Below are positions 53,890 to 62,373 of a stretch of 64,000 nt of DNA, piece by piece. The position numbers and the translations under genes are program-made. Where the stretch lies: assembly GCA_020253445.1 (NCBI GenBank), contig JADCBP010000005.1, positions 124,001 to 188,000 of the forward strand. Reading direction: 5' to 3'. The stretch is from Methylobacterium sp. (lineage in GTDB: Bacteria > Pseudomonadota > Alphaproteobacteria > Rhizobiales > Beijerinckiaceae). Every line of letters starts with the position of its first letter. Within the stretch, counting starts at the first letter, position 1. The notes below the pieces were generated by a model. It was not told the DNA's origin and did not search any database. It was given only the letters and a program-made list of their open reading frames with translations.

Positions 53890-54642
53890 ATGCTGAAGGC
53901 GATCGCGCGGAGCGAACCTGTCCAGCGTTTCCTGGGCTCACTTCTCGCGGGCTATCTGCGTTTCGTGCAACGCACGAGCCCCATGACGGTGATTCCCGCC
54001 GATGGCCATGCCCGGCTGGAAGATGGCCCGGTCATCATCACCATGTGGCATGGCCAGCATTTCATGCAGACCTTCGGCCTGCGCCCGCAGGATCGCATCC
54101 ACGTGATGATCTCCCGCCATGGCGACGGGGCGATCAACGCGATCGCCGCCGAGAAACTCGGCATGTTCGTGGTGCGCGGCTCGGGCGCACAGCGCTCCGA
54201 TCAGGTGCGCAAGCGCGGCGGCATCCAGGCCCTGCGGCAATTGCTCGCCCTGCTGGAAGCGGGCGATCATGTTTCCCTGACCGCCGATGTGCCGAAGGTC
54301 AGCCGCGTGGCGGGGGAAGGCATCATCGCGCTGGCCGCCTTGTCCGGCCGGCCCATCCTGCCGGTCGCGACCGTCTGCTCGCGGCGGATCGACCTGAACT
54401 CCTGGGATTCCGCGAGCATCGGGCTGCCCTTCGGACGCACGGCCCTTGTCATCGGCGAGCCGATCTTCGTTCCGAAGGAGGCCGATGCCGCCCGGCGCGA
54501 GGCTTGCCGTCGCGCGGTCGAGATCGCGATGGATCTGGCCTATGCCGAGGCCTATGCGGCGCTCGGTTCCGCCGATCCCGGGGGCAACCGCGAGAGCGTG
54601 GCTTTGGCCCGCGCGGCCAAGGCAGCGGAGTTCTTGGCATGA
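53890..54642 (+). CDS. Lysophospholipid acyltransferase family protein (DUF374)
   Basis: A 250-residue membrane-associated acyltransferase. The DUF374 signature appears as VIITMWHGQHFMQTFGL, followed by HVMISRHGDGAINAIAAEKLGM, VVRGSGAQRS and SLTADVPKVSRVAGEGII, where His and Asp form an HxxxxD-like active site. It lies directly before waaA and overlaps it (ATGA), so a role in lipid A or Kdo-lipid assembly is likely. Acyl donor and acceptor are not known from sequence. Confidence 0.9.
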   Translation: MLKAIARSEPVQRFLGSLLAGYLRFVQRTSPMTVIPADGHARLEDGPVIITMWHGQHFMQTFGLRPQDRIHVMISRHGDGAINAIAAEKLGMFVVRGSGAQRSDQVRKRGGIQALRQLLALLEAGDHVSLTADVPKVSRVAGEGIIALAALSGRPILPVATVCSRRIDLNSWDSASIGLPFGRTALVIGEPIFVPKEADAARREACRRAVEIAMDLAYAEAYAALGSADPGGNRESVALARAAKAAEFLA

Positions 54643-55907
54643 GCGGGCGCACCCTGCCTCTCGTGCTCTACCGGTTGGCCTCGCATGCCGTCGCGCCCGG
54701 CGTGCCGCTGCTGTTCCGCACCCGGCTGAAGCGCGGCAAGGAAGACCCCGCGCGCATTGGCGAGCGCTTCGGGAAGGCCGGATTGCCGCGCCCTGCGGGC
54801 CGGCTCATCTGGCTCCATGCAGCAAGCGTGGGCGAGACGATGTCGATCCTTCCGCTTGTCCCTCCGCTGGGCGAGCATGGCTCGGTGCTGCTGACCACCG
54901 GCACGGTGACCTCCGCAACGCTTGCGGCGCAGCGCCTGCCGAAAGGCGCGATCCATCAATTCGTCCCGGTCGATCTGCCGGGACCGGTCTCGCGCTTCTT
55001 CCATCATTGGCAGCCGGATCTCGCGCTCTTCTGCGAGAGCGAGATCTGGCCGAACCTGATCATGGAAGCGCATCGGCGCCGCGTGCCCGTGGGCATCATC
55101 AACGGACGGATGTCGGATCGCTCGTTCCGGCGCTGGTCGCGCCTGCCCTCGCTCTCGCGGCCGCTTCTCGCGCCGCTCGCATTGCTGACGGGCCAATCCG
55201 ATGCCGACGCCCAGCGCTTTCGTGCACTGGGTGCGCCGGCCTCCTCGCCCGGCAACCTGAAATTCGATGTCCCGCCTCTCCCGTTCGACGAGGCTGCGAA
55301 GGCGGCTCTGGCGCAGGCGATCGGCACGCGGCCGGTTCTGCTCGCGGCCTCCACGCATCCGGGCGAGGAAGAGCAGATCATCGCGCTGGCGAAAGGCCTC
55401 ACGCATACCTTGCCGGAACTGCTGACAATCATCGCGCCGCGTCACCCGCAGCGGGGCGAGGCGATTGCCGCGCTTCTCGCAAGCGAAGGCACCGCGAGTG
55501 CCCGCCGCAGCCTCGGGGAAGAACCGCAACCCGGCCATGCCTTCTACCTGGCGGATACCCTTGGCGAACTGGGTCTCCTGTTCTCGCTCTCCACGCTCGT
55601 GCTGATGGGCGGCTCGCTGGTGGCGCATGGCGGGCACAACCCGATCGAGCCGATCAAGCTCGATTGCCCGGTCGTTTCCGGCCCGCATGTCGCGAATTTC
55701 CACGACATTTACGCTGATCTTGCCGCCGCCCGTGGCGTCGTGATCGCGCCGGATGCCGAAAGGCTGCACCGCCATGTGCTGGCGCTTCTCACCGATGCCG
55801 AAGCCCGCGCGCAGCTCGGGACCCGCGGGCGCGAGGCCATCGCGCGGCACGAAGGCGCATTGAAGCGCACGCTCGAGGCGCTTCGCCCATGGCTGGAGAA
55901 GCGCTGA
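54639..55907 (+). CDS. waaA: 3-deoxy-D-manno-octulosonic acid transferase
   Basis: WaaA (KdtA) attaches Kdo to lipid IVA. The 422-residue GT-B enzyme has the N-terminal RLASHAVAPGVPLLFRTRLKRGKEDP and IWLHAASVGE motifs and FCESEIWPNL, and the C-terminal SLVAHGGHNPIEPIKL nucleotide-sugar region. Start and stop overlap the neighbouring genes (ATGA and TGATG), so acyltransferase, waaA and lpxK form one translationally coupled operon. Confidence 0.96.
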   Translation: MSGRTLPLVLYRLASHAVAPGVPLLFRTRLKRGKEDPARIGERFGKAGLPRPAGRLIWLHAASVGETMSILPLVPPLGEHGSVLLTTGTVTSATLAAQRLPKGAIHQFVPVDLPGPVSRFFHHWQPDLALFCESEIWPNLIMEAHRRRVPVGIINGRMSDRSFRRWSRLPSLSRPLLAPLALLTGQSDADAQRFRALGAPASSPGNLKFDVPPLPFDEAAKAALAQAIGTRPVLLAASTHPGEEEQIIALAKGLTHTLPELLTIIAPRHPQRGEAIAALLASEGTASARRSLGEEPQPGHAFYLADTLGELGLLFSLSTLVLMGGSLVAHGGHNPIEPIKLDCPVVSGPHVANFHDIYADLAAARGVVIAPDAERLHRHVLALLTDAEARAQLGTRGREAIARHEGALKRTLEALRPWLEKR

Positions 55908-56926
55908 TGCGCGCCCCGGCCTTCTGGCAGGCGGGAGGGAACCGTCTTGCCGCGTGGCTGCTCGCGCCCATCGGCTGGCTCTATGGGCGCATTGCGTTGG
56001 CGCGGCTTGCGCGCGAGGGCGAGCGGGTTGCATTGCCCGTCATCGCCATCGGCAATTTCACGGCGGGCGGTGCGGGGAAAACCCCGGTGGCGCGGGCCCT
56101 CGCGACGGCGCTGGCCCAGCGCGGGGAAAAGCCATTCATTCTCTCGCGCGGCTATGGCGGAAGGCTTCATGGGCCCCATCGCGTGGAACCTGCGCGCGAT
56201 AACGCCGCGATGGTGGGCGATGAACCGCTGATGCTTGCGCGGACATGCCCCGTGATCGTCTCGCGCGACCGGCGTGCCGGGGCCAAACTCGCGATCCAGC
56301 AGGGCGCGAGCGTGCTGGTGCTCGATGATGCTCTCCACAATCCGCATCTTGCGAAGGATTTCGCCCTCGCGGTGGTCGATGGCGGTGCTGGCTTCGGAAA
56401 CGGATTCTGCCTGCCGGCGGGCCCCTTGCGCGCGCCGTTTCGGCCCATGCTTCGGCACATGGATGCCATTCTGATGATTGGCGCGGATCGGCACCATGTC
56501 GCGGTGGAATGGGGCGGGAGGCCGATCTTCGCCAGCGCCATCGCGGCTGATCCGCGCATGGCGGAAGCCTTGCGCGGCCAATGCGTGCTCGCCTTCTGCG
56601 GCATCGGCCGTCCGGAGAAATTCGCGGAAACGCTGCGGGAGATCGGCGCGGAAATCGTCCGCCTGCGGGCCTTCCCCGATCATCACGCCTTCACGGAGAG
56701 CGAGGCCTCGGCCTTGCTTTCGGAGGCCGGGAAACTCGGTGCCATGCTTGTCACCACCGAGAAGGATGCGATGCGCCTCGCCGGTGGTCCGGCGCGGGAA
56801 AAGCTGAGGGAGGCGGCAAAGGTTCTGCCAGTCTCGGTGCCCCTGCCGGATGACCTGCTGGCCGCGATCTATCGCGCGGTCGATTCCTCGCGCAGCCGCG
56901 TCAGCACGGCCTCGGGGCTCGAATAG
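55907..56926 (+). CDS. lpxK: Tetraacyldisaccharide 4'-kinase
   Basis: LpxK phosphorylates lipid A disaccharide at 4' to give lipid IVA, the substrate of WaaA. The 339-residue P-loop kinase has Walker A GNFTAGGAGKTP (residues 49-60) and FILSRGYGGRLHGPH, VGDEPLMLA and VLDDALHNPHL. Its last ~19 codons overlap the 3' end of the convergent DUF2093 gene by 58 bases, and this tail (DSSRSRVSTASGLE) looks non-conserved. High confidence on function. Confidence 0.96.
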   Translation: MRAPAFWQAGGNRLAAWLLAPIGWLYGRIALARLAREGERVALPVIAIGNFTAGGAGKTPVARALATALAQRGEKPFILSRGYGGRLHGPHRVEPARDNAAMVGDEPLMLARTCPVIVSRDRRAGAKLAIQQGASVLVLDDALHNPHLAKDFALAVVDGGAGFGNGFCLPAGPLRAPFRPMLRHMDAILMIGADRHHVAVEWGGRPIFASAIAADPRMAEALRGQCVLAFCGIGRPEKFAETLREIGAEIVRLRAFPDHHAFTESEASALLSEAGKLGAMLVTTEKDAMRLAGGPAREKLREAAKVLPVSVPLPDDLLAAIYRAVDSSRSRVSTASGLE

Positions 56927-57084
56927 GCTTCCTGCCGCTCCGCGCTCCAGTAGCACAGATCATCCAGCTGGATGGGATTGCCGGTCACGCCGCAGCGCAC
57001 GAACGTGCCCTGCCGGATGATCCGGTAGTCACTGTTCGAGTATTCGAGCACGGCTTCTGTGCCGAGCGCCGGGGGTCGCAGCAT
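56869..57084 (-). CDS. DUF2093 protein
   Basis: A 71-residue conserved alphaproteobacterial protein. AVLEYSNSDYRIIRQGTFVRCGVTG and IQLDDLCYWSAERQEAY match the family (quoted in part). Function unknown. It overlaps lpxK tail-to-tail by 58 bases and lies upstream of xseA's 3' end on the same strand. AGGAG-like CAGGAGCC precedes the ATG. Confidence 0.9.
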   Translation of the reverse strand: MLRPPALGTEAVLEYSNSDYRIIRQGTFVRCGVTGNPIQLDDLCYWSAERQEAYSSPEAVLTRLREESTAR

Positions 57085-57152
57085 GGTAGGCTCCTGATCG
57101 GCCTGTTCCTACTTGGCTTCGGGCCCGTTTTTCAAGTCACGATCCAGAGATG

Positions 57153-58736
57153 TCAGAAAAGGCTGCCCTGCCCACCTTCACCGGGCTTCGTCGTCGGCCT
57201 GGTGGGGCGGGGAGCGGGCTTGGGTGCTTCAGTGCCCTCCGCCGGAACGGCATCGAGGCGGCCATCCGCGAATTCCAGCGTGAGGCGCGAGGCCTGGGCG
57301 GCCCGCGCCCGGCTGGGCACCGCCTTGCCCGCCTCGTCGAACACCACGGCAAAGCCGCGCGCGAGCACGTTGTGATAGCTCAGAGCCCCCAGAAGCTGGC
57401 CGGCCTTCGAGAGCTTCTCGCGCTTGGGGCGCAAAGCCATCTCCGGCGCGCGCTGCAGGCGGATCGCGAGCGTTTCCAATCGCGACTTGCCCTGCGCCGC
57501 CTCCTTCCGCGACTGGCCGATGCGGCTCGCAAAGGCGCGGGCAAGGCGCTCCGAAAGTTGCATGCGCTGCTCCCGATAGCGCAGCTGCTGGCGCGCGAGC
57601 ACTTCCGGTAGCCGACGCTTCAGGCCATCAAGCCGCTCGCGCTGGCGGGCGAGACGCGCCTCGGGCTTCTGCGCCGAGAGGCGCCGCGCGAGCGTGGCAA
57701 GCGCGAGCTGGCGCTTGCCGGCCATCGTCTCGCGCGCCCGGTCGCGCTTCAGGATTGCGAGGTCGAGCCGCTGTCTCGGCGTTTCGATGAGCCTCTGCGC
57801 ATCCGGCATCGCACGCAGCAAACCCGCGAGGTCGCGCCGGGCGCGATCCCTCAGGCGCAGCACCTGCCCCGTGAGGCGGGCACCCCTGTCACGCACGGCG
57901 TGGAGCAGGTCGGCCCGCACGGGCACCACCATTTCGGCGGCGGCGGTGGGAGTGGGTGCGCGAACGTCCGCAACCTGATCGAGCAAGGTCCAATCCGTTT
58001 CGTGACCGATGGCCGAAACGAGCGGGATTTCGCTCATCGCGGCGGCCCGCACCACGATCTCCTCGTTGAAGCTCCAGAGATCCTCCAGCGAGCCGCCGCC
58101 GCGCGCGACGATCAGCACGTCGGGCCTCGGAATGCGCCCGCCCGGCTCGATTTCGTTGAAGCCGCGGATCGCGGCCGCCACCTCCTCCGCCGAGCCGTCG
58201 CCCTGCACGCGCACGGGCCAGAGAATGACCTTTCGGGGAAAGCGATCCGTCAGCCGGTGGATCATGTCGCGAATCACCGCGCCCGTCGGTGAGGTCACGA
58301 TGCCGATGACCCGCGGCAGGAAGGGCAGGAGCTGCTTGCGCGCGGCCTCGAACAATCCCTCCGCCGCGAGCTTGCGGCGGCGCTCCTCCAGCAAAGCCAT
58401 GAGCGCGCCGACGCCCGCCGGCTCGATGGCTTCCACCACGATCTGGTAGGTCGATTTGCCCGGAAATGTGGTGATGCGACCGGTGGCGATCACCTCCAGC
58501 CCCTCTTCGGGCCGGAATTTCAGCTTTCCGAACGCGCCTTTCCAGATCACCGCGTCGATCCTGGCGTTCTGGTCCTTGATCGAGAAATAGACGTGACCGC
58601 TCGAATGCGGGCCGCGATAGCCCGAGATTTCGCCGCGCAGGCGCACCTGCCCGAAGGCATCCTCGATGGTGCGTTTCAGCGCGCCCGCGAGATCCGAGAC
58701 AGAGTATTCCGGGGCGTTGGTGAGAAGATCATTCAT
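57153..58736 (-). CDS. xseA: Exodeoxyribonuclease VII large subunit
   Basis: Exonuclease VII degrades single-stranded DNA from both ends, working with small XseB subunits. The 527-residue protein has an OB-fold N-terminus (VRLRGEISGYRGPHSSGHVY), the catalytic core GIVTSPTGAVIRDM, ARGGGSLEDLWSFN and SAIGHETDWTLLDQVAD, and a long Arg-rich coiled coil. The C-terminus is Pro/Thr-rich. ATG giving MNDLLTNAPEYSV fits the family. xseB is not in the window. Divergent from purD with 76 bases between starts. Confidence 0.96.
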   Translation of the reverse strand: MNDLLTNAPEYSVSDLAGALKRTIEDAFGQVRLRGEISGYRGPHSSGHVYFSIKDQNARIDAVIWKGAFGKLKFRPEEGLEVIATGRITTFPGKSTYQIVVEAIEPAGVGALMALLEERRRKLAAEGLFEAARKQLLPFLPRVIGIVTSPTGAVIRDMIHRLTDRFPRKVILWPVRVQGDGSAEEVAAAIRGFNEIEPGGRIPRPDVLIVARGGGSLEDLWSFNEEIVVRAAAMSEIPLVSAIGHETDWTLLDQVADVRAPTPTAAAEMVVPVRADLLHAVRDRGARLTGQVLRLRDRARRDLAGLLRAMPDAQRLIETPRQRLDLAILKRDRARETMAGKRQLALATLARRLSAQKPEARLARQRERLDGLKRRLPEVLARQQLRYREQRMQLSERLARAFASRIGQSRKEAAQGKSRLETLAIRLQRAPEMALRPKREKLSKAGQLLGALSYHNVLARGFAVVFDEAGKAVPSRARAAQASRLTLEFADGRLDAVPAEGTEAPKPAPRPTRPTTKPGEGGQGSLF

Positions 58737-58812
58737 GCGCTCCGGAGTGTAGAGATTGCGCCGGCCGGATGCTACAGCAGCCCGCGATTGGCCACAGCGA
58801 AAGGGTTTGACG

Positions 58813-60081
58813 ATGCGGGTTCTGTTGCTGGGGAGCGGCGGGCGCGAACATGCTTTGGCCTGGGCCATCGCCCGGAGCCCGCTTTGCGGAACGCTGTTCA
58901 TCGCGCCCGGCAATCCCGGCATGGCGGCACTCGGAACATGCGTGCCGCTGAAGCTCGATGACCATGCGGGCATCATCGCCTTCGGACAGGAAAACAGGAT
59001 CGATCTCGTGGTGGTCGGCCCGGAAGCACCACTGGTCGCCGGGCTGGCGGATGAGCTGATCGCGGCAGGCATGCGCGTGTTCGGCCCATCGAAGGCGGCT
59101 GCCCAATTGGAGGGCTCGAAGGATTTCACGAAATCCGTGGCCGTGGCGGCGAACGCGCCGACGGCGGCCTATCGCACCTTCACGAGCCTTGTGCCCGCTG
59201 TGGCCCATGTGCATGAGCAGGGTGTGCCAATCGTCGTGAAATACGATGGCCTGATGGCCGGCAAGGGTGTCACCGTCGCCGAGACAATCGGTGAAGCTGT
59301 CGACGCGCTCGAAACGCTTTATGCCAGCGAGCCCGCCGCGCGCGTGGTCATCGAGGAATGCCTCATCGGCGAGGAAGTGAGCTATTTCTGCCTTGTCGAT
59401 GGCGAAACCGTGCTGCCTTTCGGCGCGGCGCAGGACCACAAACGCGCGCTGGATGGCGACAAGGGGCCGAATACGGGCGGCATGGGCGTCTATTCCCCGG
59501 CGCCGGTTTTCACCGTTGAAATGGAACGGCGCGCGCTCGATGAAATCGTGAAGCCCGTCGCCCGCGAGATGGTGGCTCGCGGAATGCCCTATCGCGGCAT
59601 CCTGTTCGCGGGGCTCATGATCACGGCCACGGGGCCAAAACTCATCGAGTTCAACTGCCGCTTTGGCGATCCCGAATGCCAGGTGCTGATGCTGCGCCTC
59701 GCGGATGACCTGCTCCCGATCCTCGATGCCGTCGCCCGCGGGCAGCTTGCCGGCGTGACGGCCCGTTTCAACCCGGAAAGCGCCGTTGGCGTGGTGATGG
59801 CCACGAGGGGTTATCCCGGCAGCTACCCCTCGGGCACGCCCATCACCGGGCTGGACGATGCCGCCGCGATGCCCGGTGCAACCGTGTTCCATGCGGGCAC
59901 CAGGCTGGTCGATGGGAAGCTCGTTTCCGCCGGTGGTCGCGTGCTCACGATCTGTGCGACCGGAAAGGGTCTCCCCGAAGCGCGCCAGCGCGCCTATGAT
60001 GCCGTGGCGAAGGTCGATTGGCCGGATGGCTTCTGCCGCTCGGATATCGGTGCGAAAGGCCTCGCGCATCTGAAGGGGTGA
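58813..60081 (+). CDS. purD: Phosphoribosylamine-glycine ligase
   Basis: PurD makes glycinamide ribonucleotide, the second step of purine synthesis. The 422-residue ATP-grasp enzyme begins MRVLLLGSGGREHALAWAI and has PNTGGMGVYSPAP and FNCRFGDPECQVLMLRL, all diagnostic. The ATG fits the conserved N-terminus. It uses glycine, so the gcv system in the same window competes for the substrate. The dehalogenase-like gene starts four bases after its stop. Confidence 0.97.
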   Translation: MRVLLLGSGGREHALAWAIARSPLCGTLFIAPGNPGMAALGTCVPLKLDDHAGIIAFGQENRIDLVVVGPEAPLVAGLADELIAAGMRVFGPSKAAAQLEGSKDFTKSVAVAANAPTAAYRTFTSLVPAVAHVHEQGVPIVVKYDGLMAGKGVTVAETIGEAVDALETLYASEPAARVVIEECLIGEEVSYFCLVDGETVLPFGAAQDHKRALDGDKGPNTGGMGVYSPAPVFTVEMERRALDEIVKPVAREMVARGMPYRGILFAGLMITATGPKLIEFNCRFGDPECQVLMLRLADDLLPILDAVARGQLAGVTARFNPESAVGVVMATRGYPGSYPSGTPITGLDDAAAMPGATVFHAGTRLVDGKLVSAGGRVLTICATGKGLPEARQRAYDAVAKVDWPDGFCRSDIGAKGLAHLKG

Positions 60082-60085
60082 GGGA

Positions 60086-60982
60086 ATGAGCGATCTCGCG
60101 GATCTCTTTCCGGGTTTTTCCAGCCACCATGTCGGCACGCCGAACGGGCATGTCTTCGCCCGTGCCGGGGGCGGCGGCGAGCCGCTGATCCTCGTGCATG
60201 GCTACCCTCAGACGCATGTGATGTGGCACAAAATCGCGCCGGAACTCGCACGGCATTACCGCGTGATTGCGTTCGATCTGCGGGGATATGGCTGGTCGTC
60301 GGTCGTGCGCGGCAGCGAGGCGGGCAGTGGCTATTCCAAGCGCGCGATGGGCGAGGATATCCTCGCCATCGCCGAGGAATTCGGCTTCGCGACCTTCCGC
60401 CTCGTGGGACATGATCGCGGGGCGCGCGTGGCCTATCGCTTCGCGCTGGATCATCCGGGGCGGGTCGAAAAACTCGCCCTCCTCGACATCATCCCGACCC
60501 ATGTCGCCTGGGATCGGATCAATGCCGGCGCGACCACCTATCCGCATTGGCCTTTCCTGGCCGAGCCTGCGCCGAAACCGGAGCAGGAAATCGGCAAGGA
60601 CCCCATCGCCTGGCAGGATTCCTGCCTCGCGAAATGGTCTGCGCGCGGCGACCTCTCCGCTTTCGACCGACGCGCGCTGAACCATTACCATGCCTTCTTC
60701 AACGAGCCCGCCCGCATCCACGCGACCTGCGAGGATTATCGCGCCGGCGCGACCATCGATGTCGCGCATGATCGCGCCAGCCTTCAGGCGGGGGATAGCA
60801 TCCGCTGCCCCATTCTCGCGCTCTGGGGCAATGCCGGCCTGCCCGGCAAGGGTCCCTCGCCGCTGGAGGCCTGGAAGCCGCTCGCGCCGGAGATCATCGG
60901 CGAACCCATCCCTGCCGGGCATTTCGTGGCCGAGGAGAACCCCGAGGCAACCTTGCGCGCCCTGAAGGCATTCCTCGCATGA
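60086..60982 (+). CDS. Haloacetate (fluoroacetate) dehalogenase-like alpha/beta hydrolase
   Basis: A 298-residue alpha/beta hydrolase. The nucleophile is Asp110 in VGHDRGARVAYRFA, with Arg111 and Arg114 next to it. Asp134 (LALLDIIP) and His279 (PAGHFVAE) complete the triad. His154, Trp155 (YPHWPFL) and Tyr218 (CEDYRAG) match the fluoride-stabilising residues I know from Rhodopseudomonas fluoroacetate dehalogenase (D110, R111, R114, D134, H155, W156, Y219, H280). The set fits haloacetate dehalogenase closely. Substrate could still be another haloacid. It overlaps the patatin start (ATGA). Confidence 0.88.
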   Translation: MSDLADLFPGFSSHHVGTPNGHVFARAGGGGEPLILVHGYPQTHVMWHKIAPELARHYRVIAFDLRGYGWSSVVRGSEAGSGYSKRAMGEDILAIAEEFGFATFRLVGHDRGARVAYRFALDHPGRVEKLALLDIIPTHVAWDRINAGATTYPHWPFLAEPAPKPEQEIGKDPIAWQDSCLAKWSARGDLSAFDRRALNHYHAFFNEPARIHATCEDYRAGATIDVAHDRASLQAGDSIRCPILALWGNAGLPGKGPSPLEAWKPLAPEIIGEPIPAGHFVAEENPEATLRALKAFLA

Positions 60983-61848
60983 GCGAGGCGAAGCCGCGCA
61001 TCGGGCTGGTTCTCGGCAGCGGCGGCGCGCGAGGCCTTGCGCATATCATTGCGTTCGAGGCCTTCGACCGGCTGGGCATCCGCCCGGTGGAAATCGCCGG
61101 CACCTCCATCGGCGCCATTCTCGGCGCGGCCTATGCCTCTGGTTTCTCGGGTGCGGCACTTCGCCAGCATGCCCTGCGCGAGTTTCGCAACCGCACCGAA
61201 GTGATGACGCGGCTCTTCCAGGCCCGCGTGGCGCGCCTCTCCGATCTCTGGCGGCAAGGACTGACGAACCCGGTGCTGGTCGATGGCGTCGCGACCCTCG
61301 AGCGCTTCCTGCCCACCGCCCTGCCCCGGCGTTTCGAGGATCTCGATATCCCGCTCTCGGTGGTCGCGGCGGATCTCCATCGCATGGAGCGCGTGGTGTT
61401 CCGCGAAGGTGCGCTGGCCCCGGCTGTGGCCGCCTCCATGGCCATTCCAGGCCTCGTGCGGCCGGTGGTGCATGAGGGCCGGGTGATGATCGATGGCGGC
61501 GCGGTCGATCCCCTGCCGATCCGCGCGATCCAGGGGCCGGTCGATCTCATCCTCGCGATCGACATCTCCAAGGCTGCGCCCAAGGAAGAGAGCACCGCCA
61601 TTCCCGGTTCTGTCGAGGTGATGACGCGCGCCTTCGACCTGCTGCAATCCGCGCTGATCGAGGCGCAGAATCATGTCCCGCCTGCGCCGCTCTATCGCAT
61701 CAAGGCGCGTGTCGAATCCTTCCCGGCGCTGGATTTCTTCTCGGCCCGCAAGATCCTCGCCGCCGCCGAGCCCATGGCGCAGGAAATCGAGACCATCGTG
61801 CAGGCTGTTCAGCGCGCGAAGGCGCTCGCGCTTCCGCCTCAGGCCTGA
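60979..61848 (+). CDS. Patatin-like phospholipase
   Basis: A 289-residue RssA-type patatin protein that probably hydrolyses acyl esters of lipids. The oxyanion loop GSGGARGLAH, the nucleophile G-T-S43-I-G and the D172-G-G motif (MIDGGAVDPLP) form the Ser-Asp dyad. There is no signal peptide. The ATG overlaps the stop of the dehalogenase gene, so purD, dehalogenase and patatin may be one transcript. It overlaps tadA tail-to-tail by ten bases. Confidence 0.92.
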   Translation: MSEAKPRIGLVLGSGGARGLAHIIAFEAFDRLGIRPVEIAGTSIGAILGAAYASGFSGAALRQHALREFRNRTEVMTRLFQARVARLSDLWRQGLTNPVLVDGVATLERFLPTALPRRFEDLDIPLSVVAADLHRMERVVFREGALAPAVAASMAIPGLVRPVVHEGRVMIDGGAVDPLPIRAIQGPVDLILAIDISKAAPKEESTAIPGSVEVMTRAFDLLQSALIEAQNHVPPAPLYRIKARVESFPALDFFSARKILAAAEPMAQEIETIVQAVQRAKALALPPQA

Positions 61849-62285
61849 CTCCGCTTCGAGGCGAAGAACATGCGCAGCATTTCCGAAGCCTCGCTCTCGC
61901 GGATGCCGGCATAGATCTCCGGCGCGTGGTGGCAGGTGGCTTGCGAGAAGACACGCGGGCCATGCTCCACCCCGCCGCCCTTGGGGTCGCTGGCCGCGTA
62001 GTAGAGCCGCCGCAGCCTCGCGAAGGAAATCGCGCCGGCGCACATCGGGCAGGGCTCCAGCGTGACATAGAGATCACAATCGCCGATGCGCTCGGAGGCG
62101 AGCGCCTTGCAGGCCATTCGGATCGCCAGGATTTCCGCATGCGCGGTGGGATCAGAGAGTTCACGCGTGCGATTTCCCGCCGCCGCGATCACCTGGCCCT
62201 TGTGCAGGATCGCCGCGCCGATGGGCACCTCGCCGCGCGAGCCTGCCGCCTTCGCTTCGGCAAAAGCTGCATCGAACCCGCTCAA
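61839..62285 (-). CDS. tadA: tRNA-specific adenosine deaminase
   Basis: TadA converts adenosine to inosine at the wobble position of tRNA-Arg(ACG). The 148-residue protein has the zinc site H-A-E in DPTAHAEILAIR with the catalytic Glu, and P-C-P-M-C in LEPCPMCAGAI. VPIGAAIL and GGGVEHGPRVF are family segments. An essential gene. It is divergent from the RluB-type gene with ~90 bases between. Confidence 0.95.
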   Translation of the reverse strand: MSGFDAAFAEAKAAGSRGEVPIGAAILHKGQVIAAAGNRTRELSDPTAHAEILAIRMACKALASERIGDCDLYVTLEPCPMCAGAISFARLRRLYYAASDPKGGGVEHGPRVFSQATCHHAPEIYAGIRESEASEMLRMFFASKRSQA

Positions 62286-62373
62286 GCTGCTCTCCGGCTT
62301 CTCATGTCAGCCCTTTGAAAAGAAACCCCTCGCGGCTCTCGCTAAGGCCCCTGCCTTCTGATACGAGGACGCG

